Of a stretch of DNA of 36,058 nt, positions 15,988 to 25,220 are shown piece by piece. The DNA comes from an uncultured bacterium (lineage in GTDB: Bacteria; Bacillota; Clostridia; Lachnospirales; Lachnospiraceae): NCBI GenBank assembly GCA_947643145.1, contig CANRVD010000027.1:1-36058 (forward strand), given 5' to 3'. The translations under genes and the position numbers were made by a program. How positions within the stretch are numbered: position 1 is the stretch's first letter; every line of letters begins with the position of its first letter. Below the pieces are notes generated by a model, which saw only the letters and a program-made list of their open reading frames with translations, was not told the DNA's origin and ran no database searches.

Positions 15988-16084
15988 GAAGAACGCTGGT
16001 TTTGCGTTCTTCATGCGTGAAATTTAGAAACTCTTCGGCAAAGTACCCATAGCACTTTGTCGATTTTAGAGTTTCTTTTCACGC
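15988..16084. repeat. Composite hairpin repeat R2, copy 1
   Basis: Two adjacent hairpins. The first is GAAGAACGC/GCGTTCTTC with a 7-base loop (15988-16012). The second (16015-16084) has nested arms GCGTGAAA/TTTCACGC, AGAAACTCT/AGAGTTTCT and TCGGCAAAGT/ACTTTGTCGA. It ends one base from the U32 peptidase stop codon. The same architecture occurs at 31524-31611, and a shortened form at 34907-34968. Confidence 0.7.
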
Positions 16085-16085
16085 T

Positions 16086-18539
16086 TTACTCAATTCCCCT
16101 TCTGAAATGGCCATACTGCGACTCTCCCTGAAAGCTTCCCTGTAATACTGCTGCCGTTTCTTCTCTGCTCTCCGTCGTAAAGGAATAACGCATCCCGGCA
16201 GCACAAAGCTTCCGGTTTTTGCTGACCAGCTCCCGAATCGACACTGGTATATTCTGATAGATAACATTATAGCAGTATTTACAAAAATTAACTGCTTCAA
16301 ACTTCTGCCCCTTCTGGCTGGCAAACAAAAACTTTCGGTTTCTCCCATCCATATCGTTTCCCACACATTTTTCAGTATTCGCTCTGATACATTGAGCCGA
16401 AACCATAAGCGGAATCTTTCCATATACCATCATTTCTGTCTTTGGTAAAAATTCCAGTTTCTCAAGCTCTTTCTCTGTCAGCTCAAAAGGCAGTGTAAAT
16501 TGATGGATACCCTGCTCCTCCCAAAACCGATATGCCTCATGATTCATAACATACATATTGTAATCAAGGCGGATATTATCTTCCAAAACCTTCCCTGCCT
16601 TTCTGAGAAAAGCAAGGGATTCCAGATTCTTTACCAAATATCCTCCCCAGTTCAGGGCAAGCATCCCTTCCCTGTCTTCCATTATCTTTTCAAAAGTAAG
16701 CCAAATATCTCTTCGGAAAATATAAGGAAAGACAAGCCATGGACTTTTTCCGGCCCTTACTATTTTATAAAAACACTCCTTTATCATTTCGGCAGACATT
16801 GCCTCTGTATGAAGATAGATAACAGTGATTTCTCTAATTTCAAGCACGGAATCCAGCTGCTCTGGAAACATCACCTCTGCACTGACTGTTGACATATTTG
16901 CATCCCCTGATATAGGGTTTTCTTCCAAAACTTCCGAAATATAGGGCACAGGCACCTTCCTGCAAAAACTTCCTTCTATCTCTTCTTTCAGCTTTTCTAA
17001 TACCTGTCTCCTTAGATTCTTTAATACCTTCACCGGAAGAAAAACTTCTCCCTCTATCCAAATCTCTAACTCTTCCAGATAAAACGGACTGTCTCCTGTC
17101 TGATTCAGGACTTTTCTGACAGCTTCCTTTGAAGCCGGCTGCTTTTCTGCCCTTTGGCAGATTTCACCTTCACATTCCACAACAAACCTTCTCCCTGCAT
17201 CCCTGCCCTCATGGGTTAGCTTCAACTGCAACGGCTTTCCCTGTACTGCCACAAAAACTGCAGATACCGGAAGCTTTAAATCCTTTTCCAGATACTGTTC
17301 CCGAATGGAAGCAAGCAGTCTGGCATCCTTTGTCCTGTATACCTTATCTCCCTTTTGAATCCGGCTTCCCTTCTGGTATCTCGCTGTCACTTTCCGCCCA
17401 GCCGCTACTCCTTCCCCAAGCGTATACTCATAAGAAGGCTGCTGCCTGTCGTCCCGAAACTCTACCACATCCTGCGCAGATAATTTATATGTGGTCTGAT
17501 AAACCACCTCATGTTTCCCGACAGAAATCACCTTGCCCACACAGACTCCGCCATGCTTTGGACGGAGAGTGGCGAGCATCTTCCCTCTGATGCCAAAGCT
17601 TCTTCCGGAAATATTCCCTGCCTCACCTGCAAGGTATCCATTGGTAAAACCATCCCGGTTATATAGTTCTGCCAGGCAGCGCAAATCCTCCTGCCACTCC
17701 CTGTCGTACCCTACAAGGTAGTTCCGGTAGCCTGCCGCCCCCACCTGGCAATATAAATCCACATATTTCCGATAGATGGACGTCACAAAAGCTGTATATT
17801 CGGGACGCTTCATGCGCCCTTCTATTTTAAAGGAATCAATACCCGCTTCTATCAATTCCGGCAGAAAAGCAAGATTGCAAAGTTCTTTAGGACTTAACAG
17901 GTACGGCACGTTTGTCTTTTCTCCCACAGATTGGTATGGCATACGGCAAGGCTGCGCACATCTGCCTCTGTTCCCGCTCCTTCCTCCAAACATACTGCTA
18001 AAAAGGCATTGCCCGGAATAGCAGTAGCAAAGGGCGCCATGCACAAATACCTCTAATTCTAACTCTGTATCCTCACGCATCCTGGAAAGTTCCTCCATGC
18101 TCAATTCCCTCGCTGGAACCATACGGGTAACATGATACTTTTTAAGCTCCTCCGCCCCCTGCCCCATCGTCAGGCTCATCTGGGTACTTGCATGTATAGG
18201 AAGCTTTGGAAAATGTCTGCTGATAAAGCGAAGTACTCCCATATCCTGTACGATAACAGCATCCAGACCAGCCTCATAATACGGGCGCAGAAAGGAAAAC
18301 AAAGACGCTTCTATTTCCCTGCTTTTTAGCAACGTATTTACCGTCATATAGAGCTTCACACCATGCAGATGGCAATATGCCAATGCTTCTAACATTTCAT
18401 CTTCTTCCGGATTCTGGGCATAAGCCCTTGCTCCAAAACGACTTCCGCCCATATAAACAGCATCGCATCCTGCCGCTACTGCTGCCCGCATCCCTTCTAC
18501 TGAGCCTGCCGGTGACAGAATTTCCGGTTTTTTTCTCAT
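16086..18539 (-). CDS. U32 family peptidase / RNA hydroxylation-type protein
   Basis: Peptidase U32 family protein of 817 residues. The start at 18539 (MRKKPEILSPAGSVEGM) gives the usual beginning of the family; GGAG lies 12 bases upstream. The U32 signature is at about residue 168: EVFVHGALCYCYSGQC followed by FGGRSGNRGRCAQPCRMPY. After the roughly 300-residue barrel domain there is a long C-terminal extension with the collagenase-like domain, as in E. coli RlhA (YdcP). A Cys cluster near the end (CIRANTEKC, FCKYC) is consistent with an iron-sulfur or metal site. E. coli U32 members act in 23S rRNA or tRNA hydroxylation, while older work calls them collagenases. The RNA-modification role is the more likely one, by inference. 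It lies downstream of zapA, behind a terminator. Confidence 0.9.
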   Translation of the reverse strand: MRKKPEILSPAGSVEGMRAAVAAGCDAVYMGGSRFGARAYAQNPEEDEMLEALAYCHLHGVKLYMTVNTLLKSREIEASLFSFLRPYYEAGLDAVIVQDMGVLRFISRHFPKLPIHASTQMSLTMGQGAEELKKYHVTRMVPARELSMEELSRMREDTELELEVFVHGALCYCYSGQCLFSSMFGGRSGNRGRCAQPCRMPYQSVGEKTNVPYLLSPKELCNLAFLPELIEAGIDSFKIEGRMKRPEYTAFVTSIYRKYVDLYCQVGAAGYRNYLVGYDREWQEDLRCLAELYNRDGFTNGYLAGEAGNISGRSFGIRGKMLATLRPKHGGVCVGKVISVGKHEVVYQTTYKLSAQDVVEFRDDRQQPSYEYTLGEGVAAGRKVTARYQKGSRIQKGDKVYRTKDARLLASIREQYLEKDLKLPVSAVFVAVQGKPLQLKLTHEGRDAGRRFVVECEGEICQRAEKQPASKEAVRKVLNQTGDSPFYLEELEIWIEGEVFLPVKVLKNLRRQVLEKLKEEIEGSFCRKVPVPYISEVLEENPISGDANMSTVSAEVMFPEQLDSVLEIREITVIYLHTEAMSAEMIKECFYKIVRAGKSPWLVFPYIFRRDIWLTFEKIMEDREGMLALNWGGYLVKNLESLAFLRKAGKVLEDNIRLDYNMYVMNHEAYRFWEEQGIHQFTLPFELTEKELEKLEFLPKTEMMVYGKIPLMVSAQCIRANTEKCVGNDMDGRNRKFLFASQKGQKFEAVNFCKYCYNVIYQNIPVSIRELVSKNRKLCAAGMRYSFTTESREETAAVLQGSFQGESQYGHFRRGIE

Positions 18540-18640
18540 ATCAACTCTTGTCTCCTTTCCTATACTATAACGATGAGAAACGTACTTTGCCTTCGCGTAA
18601 AAAAGCGCCCTTCCACTTACCGAGAACTTTTCTATCCCAC

Positions 18641-18668
18641 AAAAAGGACTGTGCCACAAGCACAGCCC
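18641..18668 (-). terminator. Rho-independent terminator of zapA
   Basis: Stem GGGCTGTGC/GCACAGTCC (one G-U pair) with a 5-base loop and then TTTTTG on the minus strand. It begins right after the zapA stop codon. Confidence 0.88.
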
Positions 18669-19139
18669 TTACTTTCTTCTATTTCCTGAATACTGGTTAT
18701 TCCCATAATTTTTGCCTTTCGTAGCATTATTTTCAGCCTTGACCCCCTCTAACTCCGTTTCCAGCCGGATTACCTTGTGCTCTGCCTCTGTCTTTTCTCC
18801 CTGTAAGTCTCCAACTTCTTTTTCGCGTTCATCAAGCTGCGCCTTCATTGCAATCATATCATGCTTCATGTTGAAGATTTCCTTTTCCAAATCTTCCTTT
18901 TCTTTCTGCAGCTCTTCTACGGACTGCTGCACCTTATAATATTCATCCGAAAGGTTTATCGCCAGAAGAATATTTTTCATGTCCGCATCTAACTTCGTGT
19001 ATCCTTCTTCCTGTTTAAACTCTGCATATTTATCGTTGATATGGGTTGCAATCTTCTGCAAATATTCACTGCTCTCATACCCACTTAATGTGTACTGCTT
19101 TCCATTGATGATTACTTCCACATCATTTTTGGTATTCAT
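18669..19139 (-). CDS. zapA: Cell division protein ZapA with coiled-coil extension
   Basis: ZapA-family FtsZ-ring accessory protein of 156 residues. The N-terminal globular domain (about 1-65) reads VEVIINGKQYTLSGYESSEYLQKIATHINDKY in short blocks, then LDADMKNILLAINLSDEYY. It is followed by a heptad-rich coiled coil (about 70-140), longer than in E. coli ZapA, and an Asn/Gly/Lys-rich tail. It should bind FtsZ filaments and cross-link them. The ribosome-binding site is weak (GGGAAAG). The 120 bases upstream hold a GCCGCC/GGCGGC hairpin and a GGCAGT/ACTGCC hairpin. Confidence 0.88.
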   Translation of the reverse strand: MNTKNDVEVIINGKQYTLSGYESSEYLQKIATHINDKYAEFKQEEGYTKLDADMKNILLAINLSDEYYKVQQSVEELQKEKEDLEKEIFNMKHDMIAMKAQLDEREKEVGDLQGEKTEAEHKVIRLETELEGVKAENNATKGKNYGNNQYSGNRRK

Positions 19140-19259
19140 AAATCTTTCCCAAGCCTTTCCAAGTTATTCCTCCATGCCGCCTCCGGCGGCTCAAACAATA
19201 GTATGAAACTTAATAAACCCTTAGGCAGTGCTTTTACTGCCTTAGATATATTTTTCAAC

Positions 19260-19910
19260 CTATTCTTTTTCCGGTGCAAATTCTGCCTGATATGCTGTTA
19301 CATCCTCCTGCGGCTGTGCCTGCTGTTTCTGCTGTGGCTCCTTCTTCGAAGGCTCCTCAGGCTGCTGATTCACCGGAACCAGCTCCGCAAGATTCTGACG
19401 GATAATCTGCAAATGACCACTGAGCGCCGTTTCCAGTGCTTTTGAGTTATTCACTGTGCTCTCATAGGCTCTGGCAATTACCTTTTCTGCCAGAGTCAGC
19501 ATATCCATTGTATAATAGATTGCTCCATTTCCAATTTCATCCGCCTGCCTTTTTGCATTGGCAATAATCACCTCTGCCTCCTCATTGGCACGACGAACTG
19601 TTTCCTCAGCCTGCTGGTATGCCTGCTGCATAATACTGTGTTCCTCTACCAAGGCACTGTACTGTTCCTTTGCATCCGCTAAAATTTCAGAAGCTTTCCT
19701 CTTTGCATCCTCCAAAATCGCATCCCTTTGATTTAACATCTTACGGTAACGCTTAATTTCCTCCGGTACATCTCTTCGAAGATCATCTAATAAATCATAT
19801 AAATCATTCTTAGGAACAACTACCTTTGTCGTGGAAAAACTCTGCATTTTACAGCTTTCCACAAAACCGTAAATATCTTCAATTTTCTGTTCAATTCTGC
19901 TATCCTGCAT
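19260..19910 (-). CDS. DivIVA-like coiled-coil protein downstream of coaD
   Basis: Cytoplasmic protein of 216 residues dominated by a coiled coil (about 45-135, rich in Ala/Glu/Lys, e.g. AILEDAKRKASEILADAKEQ and EEAEVIIANAKRQADEI). These resemble DivIVA/SepIVA and ATP-synthase b-subunit helices, which explains frequent annotation as an ATPase subunit. A short N-terminal domain contains FVESCKMQSFSTTKVVVPK. The C-terminal 40 residues are Pro/Gln/Glu-rich and disordered. The start overlaps the coaD stop by 11 bases with GGAGG 5 bases upstream, so the two are coupled. The function is unknown; a role near the division site is a guess from fold and from zapA downstream. Confidence 0.75.
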   Translation of the reverse strand: MQDSRIEQKIEDIYGFVESCKMQSFSTTKVVVPKNDLYDLLDDLRRDVPEEIKRYRKMLNQRDAILEDAKRKASEILADAKEQYSALVEEHSIMQQAYQQAEETVRRANEEAEVIIANAKRQADEIGNGAIYYTMDMLTLAEKVIARAYESTVNNSKALETALSGHLQIIRQNLAELVPVNQQPEEPSKKEPQQKQQAQPQEDVTAYQAEFAPEKE

Positions 19911-20406
19911 ATGTACCTCCTCTTTCCTCGCTTCTCGCGTAAAACCTCTTATACACTAAATCAGGAACCATTTCTTTAATATTGCCTCCGAAACGATATA
20001 TCTCTTTTACACCACTGGAACTAATATAAGAATACTCTGGTGCTGTTGCCAGAAATACGGTATCTGCATTTTGATTCAATTTCATATTTGCCTGTGCCAG
20101 CGGAAGCTCATATTCAAAATCCTGTGCTGTACGAAGCCCCCTCACAATAACACTTGCCTGTTCCTGTTCCAAAAATTCCACTAACAGTCCTTCAAAAGAC
20201 TTGACTGACACATTGGCCAGATCTTTTGTCAGCCAGGCAAGCATCTCTACTCTTTCTTCCAAAGAAAAAAATGGTGTCTTCCCGGGATTAACCAACACTC
20301 CCAATACCAGCTTATCAAACATCCCGGCACCCCGTTTGATTAAATCCATATGACCTGTGGTAACCGGGTCAAAGCTTCCAGGAAAAACTGCTACTTTCAT
20401 ATACAC
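19900..20406 (-). CDS. coaD: Phosphopantetheine adenylyltransferase
   Basis: CoaD, the fourth step of coenzyme A synthesis: 4'-phosphopantetheine plus ATP gives dephospho-CoA and pyrophosphate. The family's nucleotidyltransferase motif is VAVFPGSFDPVTTGHMDLI at the N-terminus (T/HxGH type). VIVRGLRTAQDFEYELPLAQAN and YSYISSSGVKEI (the ISSS motif) complete the active site. At 166-168 residues it has the normal length. Two starts are possible: GTG at 20406 with AGGAG at ideal 6-base spacing, or ATG at 20400 at 12 bases. It is ten bases after rsmD in an rsmD-coaD operon common in Firmicutes. Confidence 0.97.
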   Translation of the reverse strand: MYMKVAVFPGSFDPVTTGHMDLIKRGAGMFDKLVLGVLVNPGKTPFFSLEERVEMLAWLTKDLANVSVKSFEGLLVEFLEQEQASVIVRGLRTAQDFEYELPLAQANMKLNQNADTVFLATAPEYSYISSSGVKEIYRFGGNIKEMVPDLVYKRFYARSEERGGTYAG

Positions 20407-20415
20407 TCTTCTCTC

Positions 20416-20967
20416 CTAAACCCGTAAAAAAACATGGCGGTTTGTTTTATAATCTTTTACTTTTTCTATCTGACAGGCAAAATTTTCCATATAGGATATA
20501 TCTGTATCCAAAGAAGTTTCTGCAATTATCAGCGTCCCCTCCTGCACTAACGAAGAACCAAGCAAAAAAGGAATAGCCTTTCCTTCAAAATCCTTCCGGT
20601 AAGGCGGGTCCATAAAAATAATATCAAATGGCTGTCCTAACTGGTCAAGCCTGCGAAGTGCCAGCATAACATCCATTGCCATTATCTGGGATTTGTCCGA
20701 AAACCCGGTGTTCTTTAAATTTGTCTTAATGCAATGAACAGCCTCCCGCCCATTCTCTACAAAAATACACTGTTTACTGCCTCTGCTAAGAGCTTCAATA
20801 CCAATTCCACCACTTCCACTGAACAAATCCAAAAATCTCGCATCCGGCACTTCCCTCTGCAAAATGTTAAATAATGTTTCTTTGATTCTGTCAGTAGTAG
20901 GACGTGTGCTGTCCCCTGCCGGACTTATTAAGTTACGTCTTCTCGCAGAGCCGGCAATCACTCTCAT
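20416..20967 (-). CDS. rsmD: 16S rRNA (guanine966-N2)-methyltransferase
   Basis: RsmD methylates G966 of 16S rRNA using S-adenosylmethionine. About 183 residues. The start at 20967 (MRVIAGSARRRNL) has GGAG 6 bases upstream, better than an upstream ATG. Motifs are RPTTDRIKETLFNIL, the SAM-binding LDLFSGSGGIGIEALSRG, and the catalytic DIIFMDPPYRKDF. It is the first gene of the rsmD-coaD operon, with a promoter at 21033-21061. Confidence 0.96.
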   Translation of the reverse strand: MRVIAGSARRRNLISPAGDSTRPTTDRIKETLFNILQREVPDARFLDLFSGSGGIGIEALSRGSKQCIFVENGREAVHCIKTNLKNTGFSDKSQIMAMDVMLALRRLDQLGQPFDIIFMDPPYRKDFEGKAIPFLLGSSLVQEGTLIIAETSLDTDISYMENFACQIEKVKDYKTNRHVFLRV

Positions 20968-21032
20968 AAGCTGCTCCATTCCTGCACCCGTTACAGTGCA
21001 TATTTTTTATCTTATACGTCTAACTATGCCAC

Positions 21033-21061
21033 ATTGTAGCACATTCCACAATCATGGTCAA
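21033..21061 (-). promoter_or_regulatory. Sigma-A promoter of the rsmD-coaD operon
   Basis: Minus-strand TTGACC (21056-21061), 17 bases, TACAAT (21033-21038). The -35 box overlaps the stop codon of the upstream AAA+ ATPase gene (21058-21060). Confidence 0.7.
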
Positions 21062-22899
21062 ACACATACATCCTCTTCTTTAATCAGTGTCAGTTCCTCT
21101 ACAGAAGGAGAATCCACCATAACCAGACGGTTTGCCTGATTCATAATGAATTTTTCAAACATATTTCTGATTCCTCTGGCATTTCCAAAGGTTTCCCACT
21201 CTTTCGGGCTTTTTTTCTCCATAAGTTCATATACCTTGTCTCTGGCAGTCTCTTCAATGGTCAGTCCTGCATTTTCAGCCATAACTCCCATAATTTCCAC
21301 CAGTTCTTCTTTCGAATAATCTGGAAAATCAATAAATTTATTAAATCTGGAGACCAAACCGGTATTGCTCTTTAAGAAATTCTGCATTTCATTCGTATAA
21401 CCGGCTACAATAATCACCAGATTGTCCCTGTTGTCCTCCATCAGCTTTACAAGAGTGTCCACTGCCTCTGTGCCAAAATCATTCTGGATATCAGGATTTG
21501 CCAGTGCATATGCTTCATCAATGAAAAGAATTCCACCAATTGCCTGCTCTACAATCTCATGTACCTTGATGGCCGTCTGCCCTACATAACCGGCTACCAA
21601 ACCAGAACGGTCTGTTTCCACCAGATTGCCCTCTGACAAAATTCCAAGCTCCTTGTATATTTTGGCTACCAGTCTGGCAACTGTTGTCTTTCCGGTACCA
21701 GGACTTCCTGTAAATACCATATGATAAGACATGTCCATCTCCGGCAGGTGCATCTTTTCCCTTAGCTTCCGAATTTTAATCAGGTTGATCAATGACTGGA
21801 TCTCCTGTTTGACATTGTCTAAACCTACCAGACCATTCAGCTCGTCCATGATTTCCTGAATCCGGCGCTCTTGCTCTTTCTGCTCTGCCTGCTCCCTGTC
21901 CTTAATCCGTTTCTTAACCAGTAGAAACTGCGCTCTTGCCTGCTCAGAAAGCTCCGCCTCCTGCTCCTCCTTTGTCTTTTCGCTGACTAATTCCTGCTGC
22001 TGCGTTCCAGAAGCTGCTACTGTAAGCACATTTCCTGCTTCTGCATCAGCCTTTGCTGCCTCCCGCTCTTCCTCCTCTTCTGCAAAACTTTCTTCTGTCT
22101 CCTCAGTTTCTTCGGCTTCTTCCTCCTCTTCTATCCCTTCATTCTCTTCGTTTTCCCAAATTTCTTCTTCCTCTTTCCACTTTTCCTCATAGGGACTGTC
22201 TTCCGGCGTCTCCATCACTCCTTCTGCCAGTTCCTGCTCTGCCATCCTTTTCTCTGAAACATCAGAATCTTCTTTCTCCTCTGCCAGCTCGTACCACTCA
22301 AAGGCTGGAGGTGTTTTTTTCTCCACGTCACATTCAATCGAATCCCCCTGCAGCTTACGCGCCAGATATCTGGAATGTTCTGCCGGGGAGCGTTCCAAAA
22401 CATAATAACTTACTTTCTGATAATATTTATGAATAAATTCATTTACTTTCTCATTCTTTCCGCCATCCAGATATGCCATACACAACAGAATATTTAAAAG
22501 GGCATCAATAAAATATTCCGTTATGTCATCCCCGTTCTGCTTATCATATAAACTGCATAACTGAATCAGAACCGGCGGAAGATTATAAATGCGGTCAATA
22601 TCCTTCTTTATTTCCGCATTCAGCTCTGTCTCCTCTGTAACCCCTAACGGATTGGAAATTGGTACTGCCTGAATAAACGTAAGCTGGCTGCCTATCACAT
22701 TGCCGCAGTGAACGGCCAGTTCCATCAAAACAGACTGCGCATACATATCCAGTACTTCTGTGCTGGACTGCTGCATTACCTTTCTCGCCTGCTCCCAAAA
22801 GCCGGAAACTTCCAGAGTCTGGCAATGAAGCGCTAACCTTTCATAATTTGTCTTTCCAATCACAAACAACTGTTCATCAGAATATAGACTCTTAGCCAT
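21058..22899 (-). CDS. AAA+ ATPase of the CbbX/SpoVK type
   Basis: Protein of 613 residues with one C-terminal AAA+ domain. The start at 22899 follows AGGAGG by 9 bases. The N-terminal half (about 1-180) is helical and unrecognised. A linker of about 90 residues follows, very rich in Glu (runs of EEEE). The AAA+ domain (about 355-613) has Walker A GSPGTGKTT (about 398), Walker B GGILFIDEAYAL (about 458), a sensor region DNLVIIVAGYTNEM and the arginine-containing VSRFNKFIDFPDY. CbbX-type enzymes remodel RuBisCO and SpoVK-type ones act in sporulation. The partner here is unknown. It has its own promoter (22950-22978). Confidence 0.85.
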   Translation of the reverse strand: MAKSLYSDEQLFVIGKTNYERLALHCQTLEVSGFWEQARKVMQQSSTEVLDMYAQSVLMELAVHCGNVIGSQLTFIQAVPISNPLGVTEETELNAEIKKDIDRIYNLPPVLIQLCSLYDKQNGDDITEYFIDALLNILLCMAYLDGGKNEKVNEFIHKYYQKVSYYVLERSPAEHSRYLARKLQGDSIECDVEKKTPPAFEWYELAEEKEDSDVSEKRMAEQELAEGVMETPEDSPYEEKWKEEEEIWENEENEGIEEEEEAEETEETEESFAEEEEEREAAKADAEAGNVLTVAASGTQQQELVSEKTKEEQEAELSEQARAQFLLVKKRIKDREQAEQKEQERRIQEIMDELNGLVGLDNVKQEIQSLINLIKIRKLREKMHLPEMDMSYHMVFTGSPGTGKTTVARLVAKIYKELGILSEGNLVETDRSGLVAGYVGQTAIKVHEIVEQAIGGILFIDEAYALANPDIQNDFGTEAVDTLVKLMEDNRDNLVIIVAGYTNEMQNFLKSNTGLVSRFNKFIDFPDYSKEELVEIMGVMAENAGLTIEETARDKVYELMEKKSPKEWETFGNARGIRNMFEKFIMNQANRLVMVDSPSVEELTLIKEEDVCV

Positions 22900-22949
22900 A
22901 AGACAGTACCTCCTTTCTTTTTTTGCTAAGCCAAAACGCACTTATTTTT

Positions 22950-22978
22950 ATTGTACAATGATTAACCTCAAAAAGCAA
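22950..22978 (-). promoter_or_regulatory. Sigma-A-like promoter of the AAA+ ATPase gene
   Basis: Minus-strand TTGCTT (22973-22978), 17 bases, TACAAT (22950-22955), about 50 bases before the start codon. Confidence 0.5.
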
Positions 22979-23016
22979 TCCGGGTTTGCAGTGATTTTGG
23001 GGCTGTCCCGCAAAAA

Positions 23017-23046
23017 ATTTCGCTATATATGACACATTTCGCTATA
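23017..23046. repeat. Direct repeat downstream of recG
   Basis: ATTTCGCTATA occurs twice (23017-23027 and 23036-23046), 19 bases apart, just after the recG stop codon. There is no hairpin-plus-T-run terminator for recG. The role is unknown. Confidence 0.5.
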
Positions 23047-23049
23047 AAA

Positions 23050-25089
23050 TCATAAAAATACTTCACCGGTATACTGCTCAATTTTCTGGCGCAGTGAGTC
23101 ATATTTCTTACAAAGGAGTCTGACTTCCTCCTGACTTAATAATCCGGCTGCCTCATTTGCCTGCTGCAGCTCTTTGGCATCCTGATAGATATCTGCCATA
23201 CGAAACAACAGTTCCCCGCTCTGCCGTTTCCCAAATAAATCTCCAGGACCACGCAGTCGCAAATCCTCCTTTGCCACATAAAATCCGTCGTTGGAATCTT
23301 CTAAAATCCGCAGTCTCTCCATTGTCTCCTTAGATGTATTACCTGCCATAAAAATGCAGTAAGACTGTGCTGCTCCCCTTCCAACCCTTCCTCGAAGCTG
23401 ATGAAGCTGTGCGAGACCAAATCGTTCCGCATTTTCAATCATCATAACTGTAGCATTTGGCACATTAATCCCGACCTCAATCACTGTGGTCGAAACCAGA
23501 ATATCAATCATTCCCTTTGAAAAAGCTTCCATAATTTCATTCTTCTGTACCGGTTTCATTTTTCCATGAAGAAATTCTACTTTTAGGGAATCCGGTAAAA
23601 CTTCACGCAGACTATTGGTATAATCTATAACATTTTCCGCCTCACTATTTTCACTCTCTTCTACCATTGGGCAGATGACATACACCTGATGGCCTTCTCT
23701 TACCTGCTTTTCCATAAAACGGTACGCCTGTGGACGGTAGTTTGTCCCCACTACACAGTTCTTAATTGGAAGCCTGTCCGCCGGAAGGACGTCAATCACG
23801 GATACGTCCAAATCCCCATATAAAATAATCGCCAGTGTTCTTGGAATCGGCGTCGCGCTCATAACCAGCATATGCGGACTTTTTCCCTTATCCGCAAATG
23901 TCTCTCTCTGCCTGACGCCAAACCGGTGCTGCTCGTCCGTAACAATCAGCGCCAAATCAGCATATGCTACCTTTTCCTGAATTAATGCATGGGTTCCTAT
24001 AATAATATCAACTTCTCCCTCTGCAATCTGACGGCTGGCTTCCCGCTTCGCCGCAGCTGTCATAGAGCCTGTTAAAAGAGCTGTCCGTATGCCAAGCGGC
24101 TCTAAATACCTGCAAAACTCCTCATAATGCTGTCCTGCCAACACTTCTGTAGGAACCATAAGCGCCCCCTGATGTCCACTACCTGCCGCACATAAAAGGG
24201 CCAGCATTGCAATGACTGTCTTACCGGAACCAACATCCCCCTGAATCAGCCGGTTCATTACAAACCCAGACTCCATATCTTTCTGTATGTCCTTCCATGC
24301 ATTTTCCTGCCCCTGTGTCAACTGATAGGGCAGTTCCTCCAAAAGAACATCTGCCTTTTCTCCTGCTGTCAGAATATATTCTGACGGCTTGCTGTTTTTC
24401 GTTTTTTTCATTCTGTGCAGTGCAAGGCTAAAAAGGAAAAACTCTTCAAAAACCAGACGGCTTCTCGCCATAGCATATGCTTCTCTGCTTTCCGGGAAGT
24501 GAACCGTCCGCACCGCCTTTTTATGCGGCATAAGATTATATTTTTTACGGATTTCCAGAGGCAGGAAATCTGACGGAAACTCATATTCTGCAAGTGCCTG
24601 GGTAACTGCTTTTGTCACTGCATGGTTTGTAAGCCCAGCAGTCAGCGGATAGACCGGTTGCAGCTTCCCAAGCTGGTTTGCATATTCCTCCCTGCTCAAA
24701 ATCTTTGGCTGTGCCATTTGAAGCATTCCATTCTTCTGCACAATTCTGCCTCTTATGATGTAGTGCATACCAGGCCTTAACGAGCGTAACAGATACGGCA
24801 TATTAAACCAGCTTACCCGGATCTGCCCAGAGCTGTCACGAAAATTCCCGGATATTATCCGTAAATTTCTGACAGACGTCATCTGCAGCTTTGCAGCAAA
24901 GCTGCCCTCCAAAATCACCGTATCCCCTTCCCTTACTGAAGCAATCGGCTGAATTTTGGTAAAAATATCATATTCCCTCGGATAAAAAGCAAGAAGCTCT
25001 TCCACTGTCGTAATTCCCAGCTTTAAAAAGAGCTTCTCGCTTTTTTCGCCTACCCCTTTAATACAACGAATACTATCTTTTGCTGTCAT
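23050..25089 (-). CDS. recG: ATP-dependent DNA helicase RecG
   Basis: RecG, the branch-migration helicase that regresses stalled forks and processes Holliday junctions. About 679 residues, normal length. A helix-hairpin-helix-like start (IKGVGEKSEKLFLKLGI) leads into the wedge/OB domain (about 60-160, with IRVSWFNMPYLL). The helicase motor has motif I GDVGSGKT (about 286), the DEQH box (about 385), MSATPIPRTLA (motif III) and QLRGRVGRG (motif VI). The start at 25089 is chosen because GAGGAG precedes it by 4 bases. It follows the FakA-like gene, separated by two hairpins. Confidence 0.97.
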   Translation of the reverse strand: MTAKDSIRCIKGVGEKSEKLFLKLGITTVEELLAFYPREYDIFTKIQPIASVREGDTVILEGSFAAKLQMTSVRNLRIISGNFRDSSGQIRVSWFNMPYLLRSLRPGMHYIIRGRIVQKNGMLQMAQPKILSREEYANQLGKLQPVYPLTAGLTNHAVTKAVTQALAEYEFPSDFLPLEIRKKYNLMPHKKAVRTVHFPESREAYAMARSRLVFEEFFLFSLALHRMKKTKNSKPSEYILTAGEKADVLLEELPYQLTQGQENAWKDIQKDMESGFVMNRLIQGDVGSGKTVIAMLALLCAAGSGHQGALMVPTEVLAGQHYEEFCRYLEPLGIRTALLTGSMTAAAKREASRQIAEGEVDIIIGTHALIQEKVAYADLALIVTDEQHRFGVRQRETFADKGKSPHMLVMSATPIPRTLAIILYGDLDVSVIDVLPADRLPIKNCVVGTNYRPQAYRFMEKQVREGHQVYVICPMVEESENSEAENVIDYTNSLREVLPDSLKVEFLHGKMKPVQKNEIMEAFSKGMIDILVSTTVIEVGINVPNATVMMIENAERFGLAQLHQLRGRVGRGAAQSYCIFMAGNTSKETMERLRILEDSNDGFYVAKEDLRLRGPGDLFGKRQSGELLFRMADIYQDAKELQQANEAAGLLSQEEVRLLCKKYDSLRQKIEQYTGEVFL

Positions 25090-25170
25090 AACACTCCTCA
25101 ACAATACAGAGAACGTTGGTGCGCTTTTTTACTGTATATGAAACTGCTCGGAATGCAGCGGTACTCCTAC

Positions 25171-25216
25171 AAAAACGCTTTAGCGTTTTTGCTAGGGGAA
25201 TGCGCCGGCATTCCCC
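25171..25216 (-). terminator. Tandem hairpins after the FakA-like gene
   Basis: The first hairpin on the minus strand is GGGGAATGC/GCATTCCCC with a 4-base loop (25195-25216), 4 bases after the stop codon. The second is the palindrome AAAAACGCT/AGCGTTTTT (25171-25190), which ends in TTTTT on the minus strand and looks like the actual terminator. Confidence 0.75.
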
Positions 25217-25220
25217 TTTT

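Noticed and set aside
16079..16423. 114-codon minus-strand frame overlapping the U32 peptidase end
   Set aside because: It is a different frame fully inside the conserved U32 coding region, with no independent start signal.
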